Shown piece after piece: positions 25,132 to 34,208 of a stretch of DNA of 64,000 nt. A program made the position numbers and the translations under genes. This DNA is from Thalassobius sp. Cn5-15 (GTDB lineage: Bacteria > Pseudomonadota > Alphaproteobacteria > Rhodobacterales > Rhodobacteraceae). Below the pieces are notes generated by a model. It did not search any database. It was not told the DNA's origin and saw only the letters and a program-made list of their open reading frames with translations. Location: the NCBI RefSeq assembly GCF_022347685.1, contig NZ_JAKRGF010000001.1, positions 682,001 to 746,000 on the forward strand. Reading direction: 5' to 3'. The number at the start of each line of letters is the position of its first letter. The stretch's first letter is position 1.

Positions 25132-26298
25132 TTAAACCTGCACACCCATGCCACGCAGAACCGCATGGGCCGCGCGCAACCCCGGACGCTGACCACCACG
25201 GCCAAGGCGCTGCATCGTCAGTTCCATCGCCTCTTGCTGACCGCGCGCACCTTCCAGCACCTTCAGGACCGCAGGGGCGATCCGCTCTGGCTGGCAATCT
25301 TTACCGATAAATTCGGGAATGGTACGGGTGTCAGAGACCAGATTAACCAGCGTCACGGTGTCCACCTTCAACATCCGCGAAATGATGATCCGGCTCAGCC
25401 AGTTCATGTCATAGGCGATGACCATCGGTGTGGCCGCAGCCGCCAGTTCCAGCGACACAGTCCCCGATGCCGCCAGCGCCGCATCTGCAGCGGCAAAGGC
25501 AGCAGCCTTTTCCAGTTTGTAAATGGCCGGATCTATACCGCGTGGGTCCATCACGATGGGCTGCACCGGCCACCCTGCCACCTGTTCCCGCACCAGATCG
25601 GTTACATTTGACGTCGTCGGGATCACCACGTTCAAGTCCGGTGTCTGCGCCACCACATCAGACAATACGGTGCCGAATGTTGGGGCCAGACGGCTGACCT
25701 CCCCTCGCCGCGATCCGGGCAGCACCAACAGTGTCTTACCCTGCCCCATCCGATGTTTGGCGCGGAACAAAGTGGCCTCTGCTGCGCTGGCCTGAGGTTC
25801 GGACACCACCGGATGACCAACGAAACTGCACTCCATCCCCGCCGCTTCCATCAGCGGCGGCTCAAACGGCAAGAGCGCCAAAACGTGGTCAATCACCTTC
25901 GCCATCTTCGCAGCCCGTCCCTCACGCCATGCCCACACCGAAGGGGCGACGTAATGCACGGTTCGTATGTTACTGACAGCTTTCACCAATTTCGCCACCC
26001 GCAGGCAAAAATCAGGGCTGTCGATAGAGATGATCACATCAGGTTTTGCCGCCAGAGCCGCATCAGCGGTTTGGGCAATACGGCGTTTCAGCTGGCGGTA
26101 TTTCGGCAGGATTTCGGCCAGTCCCATGACGGACAACTCATCCATTGGAAAAAGGCTCTGCATCCCTTCAGCCTGCATAAGCGGACCACCAACGCCGAGG
26201 AAGTCCACCTGATCTTCCAGCAGTTCCGACAGACCCGCCATCAGCGCGGCTCCCAGACGATCGCCCGACGCCTCCCCCGCAATCAAGAAGATCTGCAT
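25132..26298 (-). CDS. lpxB: Lipid-A-disaccharide synthase
   Basis: A 388-aa GT19 glycosyltransferase that joins UDP-diacylglucosamine and lipid X to form the tetraacyl disaccharide of lipid A. It opens with IFLIAGEASGDRLGAALM, has ISIDSPDFCLRVAK, VAPSVWAWREGRA and LVLPGSRRGEVSRL, all hallmarks of LpxB. The start overlaps the lpxI stop by one base (TAATG). It is the last gene of the bamA-skp-fabZ-lpxA-lpxI-lpxB run and acts at the cytoplasmic face of the inner membrane. Confidence 0.97.
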   Translation of the reverse strand: MQIFLIAGEASGDRLGAALMAGLSELLEDQVDFLGVGGPLMQAEGMQSLFPMDELSVMGLAEILPKYRQLKRRIAQTADAALAAKPDVIISIDSPDFCLRVAKLVKAVSNIRTVHYVAPSVWAWREGRAAKMAKVIDHVLALLPFEPPLMEAAGMECSFVGHPVVSEPQASAAEATLFRAKHRMGQGKTLLVLPGSRRGEVSRLAPTFGTVLSDVVAQTPDLNVVIPTTSNVTDLVREQVAGWPVQPIVMDPRGIDPAIYKLEKAAAFAAADAALAASGTVSLELAAAATPMVIAYDMNWLSRIIISRMLKVDTVTLVNLVSDTRTIPEFIGKDCQPERIAPAVLKVLEGARGQQEAMELTMQRLGRGGQRPGLRAAHAVLRGMGVQV

Positions 26299-27113
26299 TA
26301 GGATAACCCCTCAAACACCTGACCAATAATAAAAATACCGGCCTTATGCGCCGCCGAAATGGTCTGATCACGTTCCAGAATCATCACATGCTCTGCCTGC
26401 ACCGCAATCCCCGCCAGACCCGCCGCGGCAACCTGCGCCACAGTATCCGGACCGATCGCAGGCATATCCACGCGCAGGTCCTGACCTTTTTTGGCGGCCT
26501 TCACGAACACCCCTTTGCTGCCACGGCGCAGATGCGGTGCAGTGCGACGCACTGTGTCGAGCATAAACTCGGTGCCTTGCAGCGTCTCAACCGCCAGCAC
26601 CAGACCACCGGCAACCACGCAGCCCTGCCCCACATCATGAGGCGACAGCGCCGTCAGAATGTCAGCGGCGCGGATGATATCAGCTGTTGCAGCCTCATCC
26701 GGAGCAGAGCCTACCAGCAGCGCAGGTTCCGCAGTCAGACCTTTCAACAGTTCATGGGCCCCCAGAACGGTAAAACCCTCATCCTCGATGACTGCGATAA
26801 TCAAACGTAACAACGCGTCATCGCCGCCCTGCATCGCAGCCATAAGGCGCGGCGCAAGGGCGATCATGAAAGGATCAAGGGCGGCGGGATCCAGGGGCGG
26901 GCGGCTCATCGAACCCGCCATAACCACACGGGTGACGCCTGCCGCGCGCAGGGCATCGAACATCTCACCCAGACGTTCAAACCGGTGGTTTTCAACCATG
27001 CCGGTCACCTGATGCGCCACGCCCTCAAAACACACGCACAGCGCATCGGGATGCGCTGCGGACAGGGCAACGGGCAAGGCCCCATCACCGGAAAGGATTG
27101 CCAAACGCCCCAT
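26298..27113 (-). CDS. lpxI: UDP-2,3-diacylglucosamine diphosphatase LpxI
   Basis: A 271-aa protein of the LpxI (formerly DUF1009) family, which replaces LpxH in many alphaproteobacteria and releases lipid X from UDP-diacylglucosamine. The opening RLAILSGDGALP, the GGDDALLR segment and the DLRVDMPAIGPDT segment with the catalytic Asp match the Caulobacter enzyme. It starts 12 nt after lpxA and overlaps lpxB, so the three act as one translational unit that performs steps 1, 4 and 5 of lipid A synthesis. Confidence 0.96.
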   Translation of the reverse strand: MGRLAILSGDGALPVALSAAHPDALCVCFEGVAHQVTGMVENHRFERLGEMFDALRAAGVTRVVMAGSMSRPPLDPAALDPFMIALAPRLMAAMQGGDDALLRLIIAVIEDEGFTVLGAHELLKGLTAEPALLVGSAPDEAATADIIRAADILTALSPHDVGQGCVVAGGLVLAVETLQGTEFMLDTVRRTAPHLRRGSKGVFVKAAKKGQDLRVDMPAIGPDTVAQVAAAGLAGIAVQAEHVMILERDQTISAAHKAGIFIIGQVFEGLS

Positions 27114-27125
27114 CAGATCGCCCCT

Positions 27126-27905
27126 TTAGCTGGGTGTCAGGAAGGAGCGGTCAGAGGCCCCTGTCACGAACTCGACGATCTGGCGGACATATTCGCTGTC
27201 TGCATCCAGACCACGCACGCGCTCCTGAAAGGTGCCATCGCCGCTCGCCATTGCCTTCAGCGCTGCGCGCAGAGCCGTGATATCGCCACGTGGAACGCCG
27301 CGGCGTTTCAGGCCCACAAGGTTCAGACCGTCCAATTCGCCCCGCGGGGCCTGTACCAGACCGTACGGAATCACGTCTGCAGTCACCATCGACAGCGCAC
27401 CGATAATGGCGCCCTGCCCGATGCGCACCCACTGATGGATGCCGCAGAGACCGCCGATGATCACATCATCACCGATATGACAGTGGCCCGCCACCGCGGT
27501 GGAATTCACAACAATCACCCGATCGCCAATGATAGCATCATGCGCAACGTGACAGCCGGCCATGAACAGCCCGTCATCACCAACCTTGGTCAGACCGCCG
27601 CCCCCTTCGGTGCCGGTGTTCATGGTCACATGTTCCCGGATCCGGTTGCGGGCGCCGATTTCCAGACGGGTCGTCTCACCGTTGAATTTCAGATCCTGAG
27701 GGATCTCGCCGATCACCGAGAAGGAGAAGATAACCGTATCCTCGCCCACAGAGGTCTGACCCGTGACAACGACATGGCTCTTCAACTCCACGCGGTCGTG
27801 CAAAACTACGTCCTTGCCAACAACGCAGAACGGGCCGATCTTGCAGCCCGCGCCGATAGTGGCGCCATCCTCGATAATGGCAGAGGGGTGAATATCAGCG
27901 CTCAT
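27126..27905 (-). CDS. lpxA: Acyl-ACP-UDP-N-acetylglucosamine O-acyltransferase
   Basis: A 259-aa left-handed beta-helix protein with many hexapeptide repeats (for example IIEDGATIGAGCKIGPFCVV) and the catalytic-His context GCHVAHDAIIGD. LpxA adds the first hydroxyacyl chain to UDP-GlcNAc, the first step of lipid A synthesis. It lies 6 nt after fabZ and 12 nt before lpxI. The usual upstream partner lpxD, another hexapeptide acyltransferase, is not in this cluster. Confidence 0.97.
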   Translation of the reverse strand: MSADIHPSAIIEDGATIGAGCKIGPFCVVGKDVVLHDRVELKSHVVVTGQTSVGEDTVIFSFSVIGEIPQDLKFNGETTRLEIGARNRIREHVTMNTGTEGGGGLTKVGDDGLFMAGCHVAHDAIIGDRVIVVNSTAVAGHCHIGDDVIIGGLCGIHQWVRIGQGAIIGALSMVTADVIPYGLVQAPRGELDGLNLVGLKRRGVPRGDITALRAALKAMASGDGTFQERVRGLDADSEYVRQIVEFVTGASDRSFLTPS

Positions 27906-27911
27906 CCCCGA

Positions 27912-28382
27912 TCACCCAGCGTTGGCACTGAGGTCCATCATCGCGGTAAATTCGCATTCGCAGGCCATTTCGCCTTCGACTGTTGCGACACCGGCGAATT
28001 TCCAGACCTTGCCGCCCGGTTTGCCGCGGGTGGTGGTAACGTTCATTTCCAGCACGTCACCGGGGACAACCATGCGACGGAACTTGGCCTTGTCGATGGC
28101 CATGAAATAAACCAGCATGTTCTTGTCCGCCATATCCAGCGCGGTGCCAACCATCACAGCAGCGGTTTGCGCCATTGCCTCAACAATGGTCACACCGGGC
28201 ATGATCGGCTTGCCGGGAAAGTGACCTTGAAAGTGGGGCTCGTTCATGGTGACGTTCTTGATGCCGCGACCGGACTGGTAGCCGTCGATGTCCACCACTT
28301 TATCCACCAGCAGGAAGGGATAGCGATGTGGGATGATCCGTTGGATCAGGTCGATATCCGCTGACAGCAGCTGCTCGGTCAT
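27912..28382 (-). CDS. fabZ: 3-hydroxyacyl-ACP dehydratase FabZ
   Basis: A 156-aa hot-dog-fold dehydratase of fatty acid elongation. The motif [11 protein letters not shown] and the active-site region [25 protein letters not shown] hold the catalytic His and Glu. It competes with LpxA for 3-hydroxyacyl-ACP, which explains their shared operon. The gap to skp is 106 nt; it holds a GC-rich repeat of CTGCAGG but no clear terminator. Confidence 0.97.
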   Translation of the reverse strand: MTEQLLSADIDLIQRIIPHRYPFLLVDKVVDIDGYQSGRGIKNVTMNEPHFQGHFPGKPIMPGVTIVEAMAQTAAVMVGTALDMADKNMLVYFMAIDKAKFRRMVVPGDVLEMNVTTTRGKPGGKVWKFAGVATVEGEMACECEFTAMMDLSANAG

Positions 28383-28488
28383 GGTGTGTCCTTTCTGACG
28401 ACATGTTCTTAGCGCCGATCCCTAACAATTCGGGCTTGTCGGGGCAAGCGTGCAGGCCCTGCAGGGCGCGCGGAGCCTGCAGAAATTT

Positions 28489-29178
28489 CTATTGGTCGGT
28501 GGGGACGGGTGCCGATGAATCCGCGGGCTGATCAGAATCCGTCACGGTTTCCTCTGTGTCGCCGTCCCCCCCCTCTGCGGGCGGTTGACCGGCGATATCA
28601 CGCAACCCGTCGCCCAGTTCTACATTGATCCGTGCAATTGCCTGATCAGTGATCTCAATCGACAACGAAGCAATGAACACATCACGTTTTTCCACGATCA
28701 GCGCCGCACCGCTTTCGGCCATCAAGTTTTCAAGAACTGGCAAGGCTGCCTGCAGAAACATTCGTTCCGCCAGTTCCAGACGGGATTCGATCACCTGCTG
28801 CTTGGCGCTTTGTTCGTTGCGGATGCGCTGCACCTTCTGATCAAATGCATCGGCCAACTGCGCGAAGGTTGCAGCGGTGAGGCTGGCGCGACGTCTGGTC
28901 AGCGCCTGCTCTTCATCGCGCAGCTCCTGAGCGATACGGGTGTTTTCCGCATCCAGCCGCTGACCCGCAGCCTCAAATTCGGCCAGCGCCCGCAGGCCAA
29001 AACTGGACTGACGAAAGAAGCGGTCACTGTCGATCGCCAACACTTGCGATTGGGGCACACCCAGATTTTCCGGCACCGAATTCTGCGCAGACGCAATCGG
29101 CACGTTGGCCATGCCTGTCAGCATGGCCAATGCCAAAGCCCCAAGAACGGGGCGCAAACGCATGCCCTGCCCCGCCAT
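28489..29178 (-). CDS. OmpH/Skp family periplasmic chaperone
   Basis: A 229-aa protein with a signal peptide ending at ASA-Q (about residue 31), a head strand VLAIDSDRFFRQSSFG, a long charged coiled-coil region (about 65-135) and the closing strand ALIVEKRDVFIAS. This is the Skp layout; Skp holds unfolded outer-membrane proteins on their way to BamA. The acidic, Pro-rich tail (from about 200) is an addition. The start at 29178 overlaps the bamA stop (TGATG); an ATG at 29163 is an alternative. Position directly after bamA is classic. Confidence 0.9.
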   Translation of the reverse strand: MAGQGMRLRPVLGALALAMLTGMANVPIASAQNSVPENLGVPQSQVLAIDSDRFFRQSSFGLRALAEFEAAGQRLDAENTRIAQELRDEEQALTRRRASLTAATFAQLADAFDQKVQRIRNEQSAKQQVIESRLELAERMFLQAALPVLENLMAESGAALIVEKRDVFIASLSIEITDQAIARINVELGDGLRDIAGQPPAEGGDGDTEETVTDSDQPADSSAPVPTDQ

Positions 29179-31550
29179 CAGAACTGGGTAGAGACCGTCA
29201 GGTTAAAGGTCTGTTCTTCGTCAAACTCTTCCTTCTGCAGCGCCTGCGTCCAATTGAAACGCAGCGGGCCCAGCGGAGTGGTCCAGAAGACAGACAGACC
29301 AATCACCTGACGCGGTGTGAAATCATCATAGAAGATATCGCCCGTAGCACCAGTGGTGGAGCCAAGCCCCCAGACAGAGCCGATGTCGTAGAAAACACCG
29401 CCGGTGATACCGTACTCCTCTGGCAGGCCCAGCGGGAATTCAGCCTCAAAGCGGGCAACCGCAAACTTGTCACCGCCAAGTGCGTCATTGGATTCGATCG
29501 CATTGGTGGTTGCATTACGCACAATCTCACGCGGGCCGATGCCGTCAGGCTGGAAGCCGCGGATCAGACCACCAGAGATCTGGAAACGGTCCACAGTCCG
29601 GCTGGAGCCTTTGTTGAACGCCAGAACGCCCCCCTCGACCGACGCACGCAGGGTGATTTCATCATTGAACACCTTGGTCTGCGCAATCGCGCTGGCAGTG
29701 GTCTTGATATAGCTGTTGTCACTGTTCAGACCGCCCGCTTCCTGTTCAAAAGACAGGCGATAGCCACGGTCACGCTCCAGCTCATTGATGCGGCTGTCGT
29801 AGTTCAACGAGTAGCCGATCCCCAGATCCCATTCATCCTCGCGGGCGATCTCTTGGGTCACGATGCCACCAAATGCGGTATCGCCATCTGCGCTAAGCGA
29901 AATGCGCTCTGCCTTGACGAACAGGCCAAGGGTGCTCTTTTCGCTCAGACCGAAACCGATCCCCGGGCGGAACCGCAGGGTTTCCGTGTCAAAGTTCGTC
30001 GCCCCGCCGGAATTTTCCGCGTAGGTCGCATCGAGCGAGAAACGCAATTCGCGGCCCAGCAGCGCCGGTTCGGTAAACTGCAGACTGTAAATTCGTGCAC
30101 CCTCGGCGCCGGACACGTTCACGTTGACCGATTGGCCACGGCCAAGAAAGTTGCGTTCACTCAGGCCAACAACCAGTCCCAGACCGCTGTTGGTTGAATA
30201 GGTGCCGCCAAAGTTAAGCGAGCCTGTAGGCTGCTCTTCGACGTTCACGTCGACGATGACCTGATCAGGACGGCTGCCCTCGCGGGCGCGCACGTCGGAA
30301 TTGGCGAAATAGCCAAGCGCACGAATCCGTTCGGCGGTTTCGCGGATTTCACGCGGGTTGAACGGGTCGCCTTCAACAATGCGGAACTGACGGCGGAGCA
30401 CCTGATCCTGCGTCGTGGTGTTGCCTTCGATATCGATACGTTCCACAAAGACGCGCGGGCCGCGCACCAGTTCAAATTCCACATCCAGCGTCAGATCGCG
30501 GTCATTTCGGCTGATGCGTGGTTCCACTCGGACGAAGTTCAGGCCCTTCTTATTGGCCAGCCCTTCCAGACGGGAAATCGCGTTTTCAATCGCGGTCGGC
30601 GTGTAGATGTCACCGGCAGTCAGTTTCAGCTCTGCCTGAAACTCATCCGGATCCACGTTCGACAGGTTCGACGTGGTGGTGATCTGTCCAACCTTGAACT
30701 GGTCACCTTCATGGATGTTGAAGGTGATGAAATAACCATCCCGTTCCTGCGCCAGTTCGGCATTAACGCCAACTACGCGGAAATCAACGTAGCCGCGCGA
30801 CATGTAGAAATCGCTCAGCACCTGACGATCGAATTCAATCCGGTCTTCGACAAACGTGTCGGTTTGTACAAAACGACGCAACAGGCCAGCCTGTTTGGTG
30901 GTCAGCACGCGACGCAGCCGGCGGTCTGGATAGATCGCGTTCCCGACAAAGCTGATACGCTCAATCTCGGTGATGTCGCCCTCGAAAACCTCAAAAACCA
31001 CATCGACGCGGTTGTCGCTGCGGCGGATGATTTTCGGCGTCACACGCGATGCCAGACGCCCACGCGAATTATAGACATCGGCGATGGTTGCAGCATCTTT
31101 TTCCGCTGTCGCCGGATCAAAGACCAGACGCGGTTTCACATCCAGAAACTGCAGCAGATCATCATCCTTGAGGCGGCGGTTGCCTTCAATGCGGACCTGA
31201 TTGACGGTCGGGAATTCCTTGACCTCAATCACCAGCGTACCACCGCGCGGGGTGATGTCGACGCTTTCGAACAGGCCGCTTTCCAGAATGCGCTGGTAGG
31301 CTGCGTTCAACTCGCCGGCAGACACGGACTGACCGCGGCTGATACCAGCGTAGGTCAGGATGGTACCATCCTCAATCCTCTGGTTGCCTTCGATGGCCAC
31401 AGTGTTGAACCGGAAGCTCTGCGCAGCAACCGAAAGAGGCACAGAGGTCAGTGCCGTGGTCGCAGACAGAAACAGCGCAATACCCATACCGCGCAGCTTC
31501 GATTTTGATTCAGCAGGTGAAGTGCCCCGCCCCCCCAGAAACTTGGTCAT
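29178..31550 (-). CDS. bamA: Outer membrane protein assembly factor BamA
   Basis: A 790-aa Omp85 protein with a signal peptide (cleavage after SVAAQ, near residue 44), five POTRA domains (about 45-440) and a C-terminal 16-strand barrel. The conserved IRGF-type motif appears as LIRGFQPDGIGPR, and the chain ends in Phe. It inserts beta-barrel proteins in the outer membrane. A terminator-like hairpin lies just upstream (31620-31644), so it probably has its own promoter in the 70 nt before the gene. Confidence 0.97.
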   Translation of the reverse strand: MTKFLGGRGTSPAESKSKLRGMGIALFLSATTALTSVPLSVAAQSFRFNTVAIEGNQRIEDGTILTYAGISRGQSVSAGELNAAYQRILESGLFESVDITPRGGTLVIEVKEFPTVNQVRIEGNRRLKDDDLLQFLDVKPRLVFDPATAEKDAATIADVYNSRGRLASRVTPKIIRRSDNRVDVVFEVFEGDITEIERISFVGNAIYPDRRLRRVLTTKQAGLLRRFVQTDTFVEDRIEFDRQVLSDFYMSRGYVDFRVVGVNAELAQERDGYFITFNIHEGDQFKVGQITTTSNLSNVDPDEFQAELKLTAGDIYTPTAIENAISRLEGLANKKGLNFVRVEPRISRNDRDLTLDVEFELVRGPRVFVERIDIEGNTTTQDQVLRRQFRIVEGDPFNPREIRETAERIRALGYFANSDVRAREGSRPDQVIVDVNVEEQPTGSLNFGGTYSTNSGLGLVVGLSERNFLGRGQSVNVNVSGAEGARIYSLQFTEPALLGRELRFSLDATYAENSGGATNFDTETLRFRPGIGFGLSEKSTLGLFVKAERISLSADGDTAFGGIVTQEIAREDEWDLGIGYSLNYDSRINELERDRGYRLSFEQEAGGLNSDNSYIKTTASAIAQTKVFNDEITLRASVEGGVLAFNKGSSRTVDRFQISGGLIRGFQPDGIGPREIVRNATTNAIESNDALGGDKFAVARFEAEFPLGLPEEYGITGGVFYDIGSVWGLGSTTGATGDIFYDDFTPRQVIGLSVFWTTPLGPLRFNWTQALQKEEFDEEQTFNLTVSTQF

Positions 31551-31619
31551 TCAATCAACCTAATCAGAGATCCCTTTGGCGTCCTGACTATCCAGATTGC
31601 GACCCGTTGTCAAAAGCGC

Positions 31620-31644
31620 AAAACGCCCATGTGAGACATGGGCG
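31620..31644 (-). terminator. Terminator upstream of bamA
   Basis: Read on the minus strand, CGCCCATGT, loop CTC and ACATGGGCG form a perfect 9-bp stem followed by TTTT. It would end the transcript of the 41-aa gene before bamA. Confidence 0.8.
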
Positions 31645-31759
31645 GGGCTTTGCTGTTGATTTCTCAAGACTTGCGCCTGAATGCAGCGCAGATGTCGCGC
31701 TCTGGACCTTAACAGAGGGCTGATCAGGATACCGCGCGCGGCCTATATCTGATCATCGG

Positions 31760-31885
31760 TCAGGGTGTGGAGAACATCACCGTCAGCGCCAGCGTCAACG
31801 CGATAGTTCCGACCATCAGGATGCGATCCCAGTTCAGTTCGACCAAGAGGCTGAGGCCGTTGTAACCTTGCTGAATGATCTGCAT
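31760..31885 (-). CDS. Small membrane protein, 41 aa, unknown function
   Basis: A short gene with a strong ribosome site: AAGGAG with a 6-nt spacer before the ATG. The product starts MQIIQQGYNGLSLLVELNW, then has a hydrophobic helix RILMVGTIALTLALTVMF and ends in STP. It is a single-pass membrane protein with a short amphipathic N-terminus. It is bounded by the rseP terminator upstream and another terminator downstream, so it has its own transcript. The NWDR-plus-helix form recalls other tiny proteins in Rhodobacteraceae, but I cannot name a family. Confidence 0.7.
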   Translation of the reverse strand: MQIIQQGYNGLSLLVELNWDRILMVGTIALTLALTVMFSTP

Positions 31886-31983
31886 TGCGATCTCCTTTTC
31901 CGTCTGAAAACCATGTGCCTACACTCGATGTGCAGCGTCATGCGTCTGTGGCAATCGTCAGGAAGGAGTACTGATTCAATAAG

Positions 31984-32013
31984 GCAAAAAAGGGGCACAA
32001 TCGCGCCCCTTTT
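31984..32013 (-). terminator. Terminator after rseP
   Basis: On the minus strand AAAAGGGGC, an 8-nt loop and GCCCCTTTT pair for 9 bp, followed by a run of T. Confidence 0.9.
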
Positions 32014-32059
32014 GGTAAAGTTTTAAACGCCTGAAGTCTGCCGCCTGTCCTGTTCCGGA

Positions 32060-33403
32060 TCAGGGACAGAAGAAATCGTTGAACAGCGCAAAGGCGGTCA
32101 GCGACAGGATCAGCGTCAGCCCCAGTGTCATCAGGAACTGCAGCGCCCGCTCGCTGGGTTTGCGGCCTGTCACGGCCTCATAGGCATAGAACGTCAGGTG
32201 GCCGCCATCCAGGACCGGGATCGGGAACAGATTGAGCAGTCCCACAGCAGTAGACAGAACACCGATAAAGTAGATGAAGTTTTCCACCCCCTGCCGCGCC
32301 ATCGCACCGCTGACCTGCGCAATGCCCAGCGGGCCGGACATGTTGCAGGAACTGATCGCGCCCGACACCATATGATAAAGGCCAGAGAAGGATCCGGTGA
32401 TAATGTTGGTGGTCATGTTGACCCCCGCCTGCACCCCCTGCAATGGCGACAGGTTGTCGGTTGCAGGGCGGAACAGCATGCCGCCGACAATACCGATACG
32501 CCAGTTGGTCTCATAGCCGCCATCAGGCTGGGGTTCGTCCACACGTTTGGCCGACAGGGTCACATCCAGCACCTCACCGCCACGCCAGACGGTCAACGCC
32601 AATGGTGCGCCTTCGGCAGATAGAACCGCCTGTTGCAACTGGCGGAAGGCCAGAATTTCCTCACCCTCAACATGGGTGATCACATCCGCAGGCTTCAGCC
32701 CTGCCTCATAGGCGGCAGACTGGGGCGCCAGTTGCACCACCACAGCTGGCATCGGATGCGCGGTGCGCACGGCAACCTCGACCCCATCACGACGCAGCAG
32801 ATAGTCGACGTTTGATTCCACCGGCAACTGGCGCAGCAGCTGATCAAAGGTCAGCGCATCACCGGGACCGGGCACTTTGATGCCACCGATCTCCAGCACC
32901 TCATCCCCGGGCAGCAGGTCCACCGTGTAAGGGACGATGTTCACATCCCCTACAGTCAGCGGCTGGCGCGCACTGCCATTGAAGGTAGCAATAGCGGCGA
33001 AGATCGCGATTGACATGATAAAGTTGAATACAGGCCCGGCCGCAACGGTCGCCGCACGCGCCCAAAGCGGCGCACCAGCCATCGTGTTGCGCGGCGCGGG
33101 CGCGTCCGCATCCACGTTTTCGGACCCGACAGAGGCCGCATTGGCATCGCCCACAAACTTCACATAGCCCCCAAAAGGAAGCGCTGCGAATTGCCAGCGA
33201 GTGCCGCGTTTGTCGACGCGCGAAAACAGCACCGGACCAAAGCCGAGCGAAAACACCTCTGCCTCGATGCCGGACCAGCGACCGACGATGTAGTGGCCAT
33301 ATTCATGCACCGAAACGATGACCGAGAGCGCCACCACAAAGGCCAGAAAGGTTGTCAGCGATCCGCCCAATGCGGAAAACAACGAGAGACTGTCCAAGGT
33401 CAT
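32060..33403 (-). CDS. rseP: RIP metalloprotease RseP (site-2 protease)
   Basis: A 447-aa inner-membrane zinc protease. The zinc motif HEYGH is at residues 33-37, LDGG lies in the C-terminal helix pair, and two PDZ domains lie between (about 150-310). Membrane segments are near residues 15-35, 115-140, 380-400 and 425-445. It cleaves membrane-bound anti-sigma factors and signal peptide remnants. It starts 10 nt after cdsA; in most relatives dxr sits between these two genes, and it is absent here. Confidence 0.96.
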   Translation of the reverse strand: MTLDSLSLFSALGGSLTTFLAFVVALSVIVSVHEYGHYIVGRWSGIEAEVFSLGFGPVLFSRVDKRGTRWQFAALPFGGYVKFVGDANAASVGSENVDADAPAPRNTMAGAPLWARAATVAAGPVFNFIMSIAIFAAIATFNGSARQPLTVGDVNIVPYTVDLLPGDEVLEIGGIKVPGPGDALTFDQLLRQLPVESNVDYLLRRDGVEVAVRTAHPMPAVVVQLAPQSAAYEAGLKPADVITHVEGEEILAFRQLQQAVLSAEGAPLALTVWRGGEVLDVTLSAKRVDEPQPDGGYETNWRIGIVGGMLFRPATDNLSPLQGVQAGVNMTTNIITGSFSGLYHMVSGAISSCNMSGPLGIAQVSGAMARQGVENFIYFIGVLSTAVGLLNLFPIPVLDGGHLTFYAYEAVTGRKPSERALQFLMTLGLTLILSLTAFALFNDFFCP

Positions 33404-33413
33404 ACCTCTTGAA

Positions 33414-34208
33414 TTACGAAATCGTTGGCAGGAAGCCGATGATCCGGCTGGCGATCAGCACCACGACCAACGCCCCCAGCATCCCGTCAAAGCGGTCCAG
33501 AAAACCACCGTGGCCGGGAATCAGGTTGGAGCTGTCTTTGACCCCGAACCGGCGCTTGATCGCACTTTCGCCAATGTCACCCATTTGCGCGGCAAAGGCG
33601 GTGATGACCGAAATAACAATCAACTCGGCACCAGCTGCACTGGTCATCGCAAACACCACACCGACCAGCGCGGCACCGACCCAGCCAGCAATGGTGCCGG
33701 ACCATGTTTTCTTGGGGCTGATTTTAGGCCAGAACTTCGGCCCGCCAAGGGTGCGGCCGGCAAAATAGCCCGCAATATCGCTCATCACCACGACAGACAC
33801 GAGCCAGCCCAGCCAGAATGTGCCGTGTCCGCCCATGATGACCAAAGCGCTATAGCTGCCAAACAGCACAACCGCGCCATAGGCCATCCAGATACCAGCG
33901 CTACCTGCCGCCAGCAAAGAAGCTCCCATTAGCAAAGGAGCCACCAACATTGGCAGATGCGCGACACCTGGCACGTGCGCCACAGCAACAATAACAGCGG
34001 CACTCAACAGCCCCAGCTGCACCGGCGCACCGGGCTGTTTCGGCCCCAGAATGCGCACCAATTCCCAGATCATCAGGCCAGCCAGCGCAGCCACCAGCAG
34101 GACAAAAGCCACCCCGCCCTGCCACAGCGCCGCAGCGCCCACGGCGACCATGACCAGCGCCGACAGGACGCGCGGACCCAGATCGGTCCATTTCGATGCA
34201 ATGCTCAT
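33414..34208 (-). CDS. cdsA: Phosphatidate cytidylyltransferase
   Basis: A 264-aa polytopic membrane enzyme that makes CDP-diacylglycerol from phosphatidate and CTP. The signature S-AIKRR-GVKDSSNLIPGHGG followed by DRFD is complete and carries the metal-binding Asp residues. Its start overlaps the uppS stop by 4 nt (ATGA). The order frr-uppS-cdsA is the standard one. Confidence 0.97.
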   Translation of the reverse strand: MSIASKWTDLGPRVLSALVMVAVGAAALWQGGVAFVLLVAALAGLMIWELVRILGPKQPGAPVQLGLLSAAVIVAVAHVPGVAHLPMLVAPLLMGASLLAAGSAGIWMAYGAVVLFGSYSALVIMGGHGTFWLGWLVSVVVMSDIAGYFAGRTLGGPKFWPKISPKKTWSGTIAGWVGAALVGVVFAMTSAAGAELIVISVITAFAAQMGDIGESAIKRRFGVKDSSNLIPGHGGFLDRFDGMLGALVVVLIASRIIGFLPTIS

